Assembly (NCBI RefSeq): GCF_040954835.1
Contig: NC_090697.1
Coordinates: 43,336,788 to 43,400,787 of the forward strand
Reading direction: 5' to 3'
DNA: 64,000 nucleotides
DNA from: Lepisosteus oculatus
Taxonomy: Eukaryota > Chordata > Actinopteri > Semionotiformes > Lepisosteidae
The stretch's first letter is position 1. Each line of letters starts with the position of its first letter. The notes beneath the pieces are model-generated. The model had not been told where the DNA came from and did no database searches. It worked only from the letters and a program-made list of their open reading frames with translations. Below are positions 41,958-53,339 of this stretch, piece after piece. Position numbers and translations under genes: made by a program.

Positions 41958-42545
41958 GCCAGCAGCCATATCACCCTGCAACTCACAACTGGCAACCCTC
42001 CCTGAAGCTAAGCAGGTGTGAGCCTGGTCAGTACCTTGATGGGAGACCTCCTGGGAAAAACCAAGGTTGCTGCTGGAAGAGGAGTTAGTGGGGCCAGCAG
42101 GGGGTGCTCACCCTGTGATCTGTGTAGGTCCTAATGCCCCAGTATAGTGACGGGGACACTATACTGTAAACAGGTGCTGTCCTTTGGATGAGACATAAAA
42201 CTGAGGTCCTGACTCTCTGTGGTCATTAAAAATCCCAGGGTGTTTCTCAAAAAGAGTAGGGGTGTAACCCTGGTGTGAGGGCCAAATTTCCTATTTGCCT
42301 CCTAAAAATCCCCCTCTATGAATTGGCTACATTACTCTGCAGCCCCACTTGTATTGTCACACTCCTGTAATGATAAAGATGAAAATATAAATATGGACTA
42401 TTTAATATGGACATTACTCTGCTCTCCTCCCCACTGATAGATGATGTGTGGTAAGCGTTCTGTTGCACTATGGCTGCTGTTGCATCATCCAGGTGGATGC
42501 TGCTGTTGCATCATCCAGGTGGATGCTGCACAATGGTTGTGGGAT
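41958..42545 (+). repeat. 5S-rRNA-derived SINE, plus strand
   Basis: Starts GCCAGCAGCCATATCACCCT and carries GAAGCTAAGCAGGTGTGAGC and TGATGGGAGACCTCCTGGG (5S internal promoter region), then the same tail as the copy at 20259. The tail is interrupted at 42341-42410 by a segment copied from nearby. It ends with a tandem duplication of a GTTGCATCATCCAGGTGGAT segment at 42480-42535. Unit B lacks this SINE. Confidence 0.8.
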
Positions 42546-43059
42546 TCTTTATACAGGAAATCGGAATTATCTTACGAGTCAAGTACTTTACTAGAATTTA
42601 GTTTTTATGGTTGATTTGAACCAGGATCTCTCGCCTCCCCTGTTTCCCTTTTTCTCTCTTCTCTGTTCTTTTCCCCTCTCTCTAAGCTTTATGTTTAAAT
42701 GATAAAAAAACAAATAACACTAATAAATAAACAAATGTACTTTGTTTCAATAGTGGACTCAAATAATAATAGATGCTATGCTTATATGCAAATATAAGTG
42801 GCAATACCTGGCCTCGGTTAATCTATCCAAATAACTTTATGTGGTGAATAAGGAAATTTACAAATCGTATCTCCAAAAATCCTTGAGATCCCGCAAAACT
42901 ATTTTTCAGTCTAATGAATTGTTACATTTGATATGATTACAAATCTCTCCAGTTGCTTATGTTTATGAAGCTCCTATTGGACAAAAATATTTTTCTGTAA
43001 TCAGAAATATCTGCTCACCTCACGCTGACCTTCAGTCCAAATCAGTTTATCTTCCACAA

Positions 43060-43265
43060 AGTTAAATTCATTCTCAGATGTATCAAATCTGCTGCTGGAT
43101 CTCCATTTTTGTCAAAATGTACCTTCTCTCCTACCGGTATGTTAAAATCCACCTCCTTGAGATAGTGAACAAGCTTTAAAACAAATTCATTGGAGCTAAC
43201 TAAATACAAGTAAAATATTTTGAAGGTTAAATGAAATTTCTGCTCCACACACCTTATTCATTCCT
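43060..43265 (-). pseudogene. Family C GPCR ectodomain exon relic, unit A
   Basis: Minus-strand frame SNEFVLKLVHYLKEVDFN, IPVGEKVHFDKNGDPAA is the best preserved receptor piece in the window. It matches the segment before the cysteine-rich region of V2R/calcium-sensing-type receptors (..LHYLK.V.F....GE.V.FDENGD..). No other receptor exon of this unit remains. An L1-like element follows upstream in transcript sense. Confidence 0.6.
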
Positions 43266-43589
43266 GCCATGGCTGGAGTTCAGTGATGTCTGGGCATGTT
43301 CCATTCTCAAAAGGACCTTTTCCAGGGCTTCAGAGCTGCATGTCTAAAGAGCCAGTGGTATTGGGTACACTGCTTTGTACACGTTGTATGTTACTCTTAA
43401 CTGAGTCATATTAATGTAATAAGTTAAAGAGTTAGGGAATAAACCTCCAATTGGCTTCAGGGCAGATGATCTTTAAAAAAATACATACAGATATACATAA
43501 AAAGGAGACATTTCAATTGGAGGATTATTCCCCATCCATACAGGTCCGGGAATAACTGCAATTGATATTTCATTTAAATATAAACCTCA

Positions 43590-46500
43590 GCTCAGGCGCG
43601 CGCATTTCCACAGTGGAAGATCCTGGACGAACCCAAGAAAGCCAACCGAAATACACGAGCCAGAAAATCAAACTGATGCAAGACAAAATTGACGACCTGG
43701 AAAACGGGACGGCAGAAAAACCTGAAAATCCTAGGCCTACCGGAGATGTCGGGGGGCTCCACACCACTTGCCCGATTTCTTCAATTCAAGCTACTAAAAT
43801 GGCTGGACCTTCCCTCGGATAAAAGTTTGGACGTTGAACGAGCTCACAGATACAGTAACTCAGTCCTGCTCCATTTCCCAACAGCCGGTCTGGTACGGCG
43901 TTGGTGCGATTTCTTCGCTTTCCTGATGAGGATGTCCTCCGGGTTGTGCCGCGGATTTGCTGATCTGGCTGAACTACGCTGTATTCATAACGGAAAGTTA
44001 CATTTATTCACCTCGCCAGCCTCTGCGAAAGACTTTATGGACAATATAAAATACTTAATTCTTCATTTTCAAGAATCGGTGGATTAAGGTAAACGGAGGA
44101 AAAAAATAGACTCGGACCCCTGTTACGTTCGTTAAATATTTTTTCAGTATTTAAGGGTTATTTGGAGCCTGGTCTGTTTTTATGGCGGGAGGGGTGGAGT
44201 GGGTTGATCTTTTGCCGTTTTTTTCGTTGTGTTTTCCCGCAAGTTGTGAATATGCGCTGTTCACATTTCTGTTAAGTTTGCTGCATTAGTTGGGTTTAGT
44301 GACCTTTTTTAGATCGTGCGTGTCCAGTCGATTGGTGACGGGGCTCGGGGTGGGGGTTATTTTTCTTTCCTTAAAACGTTATTCTCTTCTTATGGTTGCA
44401 GCATCATTGAAGCCTTTAAGTGAATTTATAGCATAAACCTTGTGAACATTTCTGAGTTTTCTATAATGATCAATGACCAGTCCACTTAAGGTTTTTATGC
44501 TAATAGAATAGGGTATGTTATTAAACGGTAGAAAATGCTAACATTTTTAAAAAAGGAACGAAAGCACATGGTTATAGTTCAAGAAAGGCCTTTAGCTGAA
44601 ATCGAGCATTTGGAACTAAAAAAAAGATTGGGTGGGGCAGGTTTATTTTTCATCTTTTAATTCACGTAAAAGAAGCACGGCCATTCTTATAAATAAACAT
44701 ATCCGATTTATTTTTTAGCAACGCATTAACGGCCTAATTAGGCAAATTTGTTTCAATATCAGGTTCTATATTTGGACAATATCCCTTTGTCCTCAATATT
44801 TCTGCTCCTAATGAAGATTCTTTCAACTTTATGGCTGATGCAGTGCTGTTATTTAACCACTACAAAGGTGTTGGTATTCAGATGTATTTTAGATCTCAAT
44901 CTAGACATATCCTCAACTATCCCTGAAACTCAGTTCATATGCTCATAATGTTTTATCCTGTCATATAGTTCCGTTGTCCTATCTGATCATTCTCATATAC
45001 AATTAGCGTTTACTGTTTCTGTAAGGTTAATAGACGGTTACATATGATCCCAGGTTAATTAATACTATATTTAGAGATTTCTGTAAGGCACTTTACAAGT
45101 CACAAAATAATGTGTCACAGGTTGATATTGTCTCATACCTGGATAAGATATCACTCCCTACAGTTTCTGGGGATGATAGGAACGCTCTTAATGCATCTTT
45201 TTCCCCTGAAGAGGTTCTGAATGCAATTTTATCTACAGTATGCCCTTGGACAAGTCACTTGGTCTGGACGGATGCCCTCTGGAATTTTACAACAAAATTT
45301 GGTCTGAACTGCACCAGATCTTGATGCGTTTTCCATACTTTACTGGATCAAGGCTCAATATCTGTTAAGCCTCTATCTGCTTGCATTTTGAAAAAGGATA
45401 AGGATGCACATGATTGTGCATCCTATAGGCCTGTACGTTTATTGAGCTCTGATCGTAAGATATTGGCGAGGGTTCTTGCTCAGAGATTAGAAAACATGTT
45501 ACCAAACATTATTTAACCTGATCAGACAGGGTTTGTAAAACCCAGATATAGTTCAGTTTGCGTCGGTTATTTAACATTAGTGATCTGGCCAATGGGAATG
45601 AAGAACCCACGTTATTAGTCTCTTTTGATGCTGAAAAATGCATTTGATAGAGTGGAATGACATTTTCTGTTTACTATTATAGAAAAGTTTAGTTTGGGCC
45701 CAAAATGTATTAATTTAATCAAACTACTATACTCCAATCCCTAAGATGTGGTGACCACAAATGGTCTTTATCAAACAGATTCCAGATTGGCAGGGGTTGG
45801 AGACAGGGTTGTGCCCTCTCACCCCTCTTATTTTTGCATTGGTTATAGAACCATGTGCCAGGGGCCATAAGGATGAACACGTTTGTCTAAACCCCCCCTT
45901 TATGCCAGTGATAATCTTTTATATATAACTAAACCAGAACAATCAATTCCTGCAGTCTTGGAATATATTTCACAGCGTAGCAATGTTTCTGGTTACAAAA
46001 TTAACCTCTCAAAATCACAGGCCTTGGCCATGAATATTGCCCCAAGTGCTAATATTAGAATCTTATCCCCCTTCCATCTAGTAAAAGATGGATTTACATA
46101 TCTTGGCATTTTTATCAGTTCAAGTCTATGTAGTCTTTTTAGTAAAAACTACACCACTCTAATAAGAACGTTAAGCATGTTTTAACCACATTGAGCCCTC
46201 TTCCAGTTTCCTTTTTTGGGAGGATAAATGTTGTCAGGATGAATATTCTTCCTCAGTTGATTTATCTGTTTCAGTCTCTTCCTTGCCACCTGCCTAATTC
46301 ATTATTCAAAGAATTAAATATGAACATATATCAGTTTATTTGGAATAATAAAAAAAAACAAGGGTCAAGTTTACACAATTATTAAAACCAGGGAGAAAGG
46401 GAGGTGCTGGGGTTCCTGTATTTCAGTTTTATTATTAGTCTGCTCAAATAAAGCATAAGTTTGGTTGGTGTTCTAAAGGGCGTGATGGGCTTTGGGTTAA

Positions 46501-47940
46501 TATGGAATCAGTAGTGTGTCATCCGTTGCCCATACAATCTTTCTCTCTCATCCTAGCGTTAATCCCGCATCAGCAGGGTCCGCTTGTCGGCACGCCCGTC
46601 GCCATTTGGTGGTTTGAACCAAATCTTTGAGCTGACGTTGCCATTAAATGCGACTGAGAATACTCCAACCGGCGCGTAGCTCCACCTGCCGTCGGCCGTT
46701 GCCCATACAATCTCTACCCTTTATTAGCAATGTTAGTCTATTGAGAAATCTATCAGATACATTTGTAGTACACAGTACTTTCCTGGTCAGATCTTAACTT
46801 AATATACCCACTTGTCCATCTCTGTTATCACCTATCACATTCAATCCTGATTTCACTCCATAGATGAGAAATATAGGACTTTTAGACGGGACCAGAAATT
46901 GGATTTTTGACCTTTCCTGTTTATTCTTACAAGAAATGTTGAAATCTTTTGATCACATCAAAGCTGAATGTCATATTCCCACATCTGGGTTTTACAAATG
47001 TCTTCAAATACGGCATTATATTTTGTCTCCTATGAAAGAAAATAGATTGAGATTCGTTCTCTCTGAGGTTGAAAAAATCTTGGCTGAGGCGGAATAAAAA
47101 ACGCCTGGTACACCTAGGCGAATGTTATCAAAGTTATATAATATATATTAGTTAATAATTGTATGTCTTCATATACAACCTTGAAAACTATCTGGGAGCG
47201 AGACAGGAGGCACTCATTTCCTGAGGAGGACTGGCTATCAATTTGTGAAAAGCTTTATCCAAAGTGCTCTTCCCTTACCATAGAGGAGCTTAATTTTAAA
47301 TGTCTTAACAAATTTTATCGAACCCCAGTCCGTTTGCAAAAGATATACTCGGGTAGATCGAATCAGTGTTTTAAGCTTCACTCTTAGATGGGTACCTTTA
47401 TTCATCTATTCTGGCAATGTGATAAAATTAAACAAAACTGGAATAATGTACATTCTGTCATTAAAAAAATCTTGGGTAAAGATTTTACAATGTCTGCATA
47501 ATTGTATCTTCTACACGGTGATTATACAGTCAAATGTGACATTCAGATTCAGAATGTCTATTTTTTGTGCTTGTTCTGCAATGGTCTGTCAACGTACCAA
47601 CTGTTGAAATGTGGCTCTCTTGTCTCTACATTTCTGCCTCTGGAAAAACTGACATACAGTGTATGGTCTTCACTCGAGTTCTGTGCACGTTTGGAAGATT
47701 TGCTCACCACTTTGGACTATTGAAAATCACCTTTCTTATTTCATTTATTAATTGTTTTTTTTTCCTTTTAAAATTATATTAGTATTGGAGGGCTGTGCAA
47801 TTTTTTCACCTATATGCCATAGCATATCATTATGTAATTAATTTCCTTTTGCATTAATGGCTAATGATTGCATTTGATTTTGAATGAGGTAATGCTATAA
47901 ACTGACTTGTTACTGTTAAAAGCAAAATAAAAAGAAAATA
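43590..47940 (+). mobile_element. L1/Tx1-like LINE, degraded
   Basis: Plus-strand ORF1-like peptides occur at 43600-44090 (LMQDKIDDLENG, then LKWLDLPSDKSLDVERAHR), the L1 ORF1 coiled-coil/RRM pattern. ORF2-like pieces include ADGCPLEFYNKIW-type text near 45260, a DQTGFVK motif near 45520, RQGCALSPLLF near 45800, and YASDNLLYITKPEQSIPAVL near 45890 (the YADD box as YASD). A KSWVKILQ...-type C-terminal part and an A-rich end follow near 47930. Many stops and shifts make it inactive. It sits within unit A, between the receptor exon relic and copy B. A 155-base insertion lies inside it. Confidence 0.75.
46541..46695. mobile_element. 155-base GC-rich insertion inside the LINE
   Basis: The 18-base sequence CCGTTGCCCATACAATCT occurs at 46523-46540 and again at 46696-46713, a target-site duplication. 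The insert is much richer in CpG than its surroundings. It holds an ATTTGGT...ACCAAAT inverted repeat and, on the minus strand, GGTTCAAACC (B-box-like). There is no poly(A). It matches no RNA gene I know. Confidence 0.6.
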
Positions 47941-48266
47941 CAAAAGCACTAACAAATATCATAATAAAATAAAGTAAGCATATGTTATTTGTTACTCATT
48001 TGTGTAATCAGCCATGCTTCTCATAAAAGTAATACAATACAGTTAAAAAGTAAAGGTTCATTCCATGTTGAAAGGAAAAGATAAGACACAGCTATGGTAC
48101 CTACTTCATCATCATCAGCTAGAAGATACTGTCAGTAAAAAAATCACATGGAAATAAAAGTGTGAATACATAGTTTCTTAGAGGTGCTTCATAATGAAAA
48201 AAAACATGAATATAGATTTAGTTTGAAATGCTTTTATTGACTGTTTTCAAAGCACGTGTTTTTCTT

Positions 48267-50600
48267 TCACAGCTCTGTTTCCTCTGAGCCGACTTCAGCC
48301 CACAGGATGTACGAGCCCTCCTCAGAGGAGTCCGTGCTGCTGAGAGACTCCTGGGAGACACGCAGCTCTTCATGTGTCTGAGAACTCAAAACCATGTTCA
48401 CCTTCTCACTGTCAGCATCTTCCTCGCCATCCTCTTGCCAGGAGGAGGTGGAAGGAATGGGCACTCCTGGAAGCTGCCAGTCTATCTGCAAAGTGACCAG
48501 GAAGACAAGAGAAGACATCGCTTGACAGGGGAATGTCAATAGGAAACCTGCTTTTTTCAAGATCCTTTTTTACTTGGAAAAGTTAAAAACTAGAGAAGTA
48601 GTAATGGGAAACCAGCCTTGTTAAGTATTTCCAGCATAGGAAACCACACTGACAAGAAACTTATTTCAGTTGACATCTCATATCATTTCATATCATGGAA
48701 ATTGCTCCATGTAGGTGCCATTATATTTGCAAATGCCAGATTCTAACGGTGATCTGTGAAGGCCATGTTGACTAAACAATTGAAATTTGTGCTGCCACTC
48801 AGATGAACATTTAGGCTTGTCAAGAGAGCACAGATATATACCACCTGCATACTCCTGTATGAAAAAAGACACTCAGCTCTCTTCGAAGAGAACCCTATGG
48901 CATCGACAGCTTTAATAAAGGGGTTTACTTTAGCAGAGGCTCCTGTATCCTGTAGTCGAGGAGGCTCGGAATTTGGTCAGTTTCTGTTCCTCACAGCTGG
49001 GAGGCCAATAATTCCTGGGGCTGGGATTTCTTCACCAACCAGAGGGAACTGTTGCATTAGTAACATTTTAAAAGGTTCGATTGTCTGTAATTTAAAAATA
49101 TTTAAAGGGTTTGACTGTAATTTAAAAATGTGTATATGTATTTAATATATGTAACAAAGCAAACGGTGTAGCTTACAGGATCAGTGCCAGATAGTGCCGG
49201 CAGAGACAGTGCCGATACAAGGACTTGCAGTAGCAGGGAGTCCCGGCAGCACTGTGACTCTCACTCACTGGAGGGGGTGCAGTAACTGGTCTGATGGGCT
49301 TCTTGACAGGAACATCTGCCCACTTCGTGGTCGGGGGTCTCTCATTAGCCCGTGGAGCCTCTGGCGACACTGGCCTTGGAAACTGTTCAACTGGCTGTGG
49401 GTTTAGGAAAGAAGGCCAATGGGTAAGGTGTACATCTCAAAGATATATATAGTATAGGCATGTTTTTTATTTATTCTCTAGGTGTTCATATGAACCCTTG
49501 TTTCATCAAGAGCTTTAAGTGTTCAAGACAAAGTTTGTCCTTTACAAAGCCAATTTCTAAAGCAATGTGCAATCAAATAGAACATCACTAGTGTTGACCT
49601 CATCGGGGCAGCTCTTGCCAGTTTTCTACCTTTTAGTTTGAGCACTGACTTGAAGCAAATTGGAGTCTGGAGTAAAAACCATTAAGGGACATATTAAGAA
49701 CATAGTAAAAGTTGCAAGCACTAGGAGCCTTGGTGGTTCGGAAACCTATTTGTGGATTTAAAGTGTAATTTTTCAAATCCAATCATTTCTTAAAAGGTCG
49801 CAGAGTTTCTGGATGAACAAAGTAGCTGAGGAGCCTGCATCAGGAACCTACAACTCATTGTATAAAGAATTTTTCTCCAAATTTAAATACCTCTTACTTT
49901 CTAATTGTTACCCTGTTAGTTTCTCAGGGTGCTTGGATCACACCTGCAATGTTCACACAGTGTCCATGTGACTCACAGTTGTATGTTGTTTCTCAGGGTC
50001 TTCATGTCCTGCAGAGACAAGGTCTGTCACTGGAGTGGGGCCACGGCTTTCACCCAGATTTCGGTCGCTGGAGTTGTTGAGCTGAGTCCCAGTCGGTTCC
50101 ACTTGCTTGTTCGAATCACATCCACCTTCGTCTTCAGACCCTGAAACTGGGAGGGGGCTGGGGGGTGTCTTCACATCACATCAGAATCTGTAATTCAGAT
50201 GATCATCAAGAAACAGACTGGCAATATTCAGATAAATTCCTGTGAGGTGCTTCACACCCGGCTTCTCTCCTGAACCCCACTTTTCAGAATGTAAATGGGT
50301 TGATGCAGATGACACACTAAGTCACATTTTATTTTCTGTTACCCCTGGGTAAACATACCAAAGTCAGATCTGTTATCAGCAGTCTTCTAAAAGGACTGTT
50401 GTCTTTCAGACTAATAGAAAAAGCTCCTTACCTGTAGAAGTTGAGGTGGCAGGAGTGGGAGGTCACTGTAGCTGAGGTCTTGTCTTTCCAGTTCCAGTTT
50501 TTTTAATTTTTCCCAGGTGTGATTACACCACAGGAGACACACAAGGCCATGAGGTTCAGAAAAAAGGAAGCGAAGCAGTTTTTGGTTTTGTTTCCTGTTT
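48267..50600 (-). pseudogene. Copy B of the unrecognised five-exon gene, degenerate
   Basis: Exons on the minus strand: part of exon 1 (from about 50580 to the donor at 50432), exon 2 50187-49977, exon 3 49394-49177, exon 4 49084-48929, exon 5 48485-48267. Exon 5 (73 codons with stop) and exon 4 (52 codons) are in frame and close to copy A. Exons 2 and 3 have lengths that break the frame, exon 3 through an 11-base net gain and exon 2 through small indels. The MGQC start and TATA region are missing because the sequence diverges just past the hydrophobic segment NCFASFFLNLMALCVSC. This copy cannot make the full protein. Confidence 0.65.
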
Positions 50601-50654
50601 TAGGAATACAATAACTTAGATTTGCGCTTAGTACTGCTTAACTGAGCAATGAGG

Positions 50655-50790
50655 TTTGGCACCTTGTTGTGGTGATACCTGCAGTGTCTCACAATGGCCT
50701 TGAGCACACTTGGTGTGGAGTTTGCATGTTCTCCCATGTTCTGTCTGGGCGAACTGGTGTCTCTACATCGCAGCTCCATGTTTATTTTCT
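50655..50790 (+). repeat. V-SINE fragment in unit B
   Basis: Counterpart of 40922-41060, with the same GTGTGGAGTTTGCATGTTC core. The deletion that formed the C units has its left break inside this fragment. Confidence 0.5.
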
Positions 50791-51254
50791 GTGTGCTCTA
50801 CACTTAGCAGCCAATCATAATGTACCCCCATTTGTATTGCGCACCCCTGTAATGATAAAGATGAAAATATAAAAATTAAAGCTTAATTTTTGTTTCACAT
50901 AGATTATATTAAGAAATGCAAATTTTATTCAGTATCGTATGCAAGACAAGAATAATATAGCATTCCATTTATTGGTGTGATCTTTTTATTGTAACTGTAT
51001 GAATTGTGTTCTTTTGTACCTACGCTTATCGTAGATCTGCACAATCATGTCTCATAAAATAACTGTACGCTCTGGAATTACAGTAAACTAGAAGCAACAA
51101 TCAAACTTCAGTATGATGGAGATTTGCGGGGATATTTATCAGGAGCTCCTCAACACACCTGAGAAAACTCATCCCTTATCACAGTACTGGTGTCTGAGAG
51201 AATGTAGTGCACAAGCAAGGAAAATGTGATGGAATTGGAAGAACAGCGTAAATA

Positions 51255-52700
51255 AGAATAGTTTATTGCTATATGTACACCATTGGAATTCTGAATCGCG
51301 CTGATCTCACGGGACATACACAGACAACACCACACAATGTACACATTACATTACAAACTGAATAAATAATAACAACAGGAACAATAAATATGTTGTGGAA
51401 CATAAATATGTATTTGCGAGAAACAACATGGTAGACCATGCAAAAAACGCATACTGCAGATGTATATTGAGTCTGAGGCATTGTAGTTAGCTGTTGCGGA
51501 TAAGTACTGCAGTGGGATAGAAGCTGGTCTTGAGTCTAGTGTTTCTTGCTTTAATAGTGTGGTACCACTTGTCAGAGCGCAAGGGGGAGAACAGTTTGTG
51601 GCTGGAATGTTGGGATCCTGAATGAAGGATTGTGCTTTATTGTGACAGTGGATGGCATGAGTCTCACTGATTGGTATATGACATCCTATAAACCTGCGTG
51701 CCATTGCCACAATCCTTTGAAGTGCATCTCGTGCATTGTAGTATTGCTGTACCACACAGTGATGCCACTAGTGAGGACACTTTTTATGGTGCTATGGTAA
51801 ATGTTCATGAGGAATTCTGCAGAAAGTGCAGATGCTGTTGTGCCTTTTCCAGACTGGCTACAGTGTTGTGAGGCCAAGCCAAGTCGGTGGTGATCTGCAG
51901 GCCCTCAAACCTGAAGCAGCTGACAGTTTCCACTTCTGTGCCATCGATGCTGATTGGAGCGTGACTCCCTCTGGGTCTCCTGAAGTCCACAATGAGTTAT
52001 TTTGTCTTGCTGACATTCAGGGCCAGATTGTTGTCAAGGCACCATCTTGTAAGATGCTCCACCTCACTCCTGTATGTGGACTTTTTGTTGATCAGCCCAA
52101 TAACAGTGGTGTCATCTGCAAACATTTGGTTGCTGCTGTAAATGGCTATACATTCATAGATGAATAAGGAGTATAGCCTAGAACTGAGACAGCAGCCTTG
52201 GGATGGTCTAGTGTTTCGGATCACTGTAGAGGAGATATTGTTGCCAATTTTCACCACCTGAGGTCTGCCTGTCAGATAATCCAGTATCCAGCTGCAGATA
52301 GAGTTGCATAAGCCCTGATTTCTGAGTTTTGGGACAAGTTTAAAGAGAATAATTGTGTTGAAGGCCGAGCTGTAATCCATTAACAGAATCCTAACATAGA
52401 TGGCCTGCCTGTTTAAATGTTCTAGGCAGTATGTAGTGCTAGAAATATTGCATCATCAACTGACCTATTCCGCGGTAAGCAAACTCAAGTGGGTCAAAAG
52501 AGCGTAGGATAGTGTAATTTATATATGAAAATACTAAGCTTTCCAGACACTTCGTGACCACTGAAGTGAGTACCACTGTAATTGTTTAAACAAGTTATCT
52601 TGATCTTCTTGGGCAGTGGCACAGTTGTGGTTCTCTGGTTGTCCGCTTTACAGTTCATCAGAACGACAGAGTGTGCTTCTCTGATGTATGATATTGTTAC
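51255..52700 (-). mobile_element. L2-like LINE fragment
   Basis: Minus-strand reverse transcriptase pieces: TTTVPLPKKIKITCLNNYSG (52640-52570), then MDYSSAFNTIILFKLVPKLR, GNNISSTVIRNTRPSQGC, and FADDTTVIGLI (the ADD catalytic box, 52380-51997). Tail text such as WLDNNLALNVSKTK and ITVWYSNTTMHEMHFKGLWQ follows. These are hallmarks of fish L2/Maui-type elements. It is 5'-truncated and frame-broken. Comparison with unit A, which has continuous sequence here, shows it inserted in unit B. Confidence 0.75.
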
Positions 52701-53339
52701 AGATAGAAGGTTAAGAAAAAAGAGAATTAGTGAAAACAGATTGAGGTGGTTAATGAAAAATTTAAACAATCATAATAAACAAATTATAAAGATTATGCCA
52801 AGAATACACCCGAGTGGGTGATAAAATTAGAGGGAATTGAAGTCTTTTTCTGGCACATGTTTGGTAAAGAAGTTATATATTAGAGGCAAACTGAGATAAA
52901 CCTTTATTAACAGTGACACACTAAACAAAATAACACAACATACGAGATACTCTATATGTTTATATAATGATAAAAAAACAAATAACACTAAAAATTAAAC
53001 ACATGGACTTTGTTTCAAATGTGGACTCAAATAATAGTAATAGATGTTATGCTTAGAACACTTAATATACATTAGGACTAGGTGCCAGTACCTGGCCTCA
53101 ATTAATCTATGCAAATAACTTTAGGTGGTGAATAAGGAAATTTATAACAGGTGATGAATAATCCTGTGTATCTCTAAAAATCAGCTCCTAACAATAGTGG
53201 AAAAAATGATAAATCACTGTATGGGAGAACTATTGATGTAGCTCACAAATTGTATCTTTGCAACTGAAATGTAGCTTGTAAATTAATAAATACAGTACAA
53301 AACTTACTGGCCATGTTGTCCCTGAAATAATCCTTCAGA

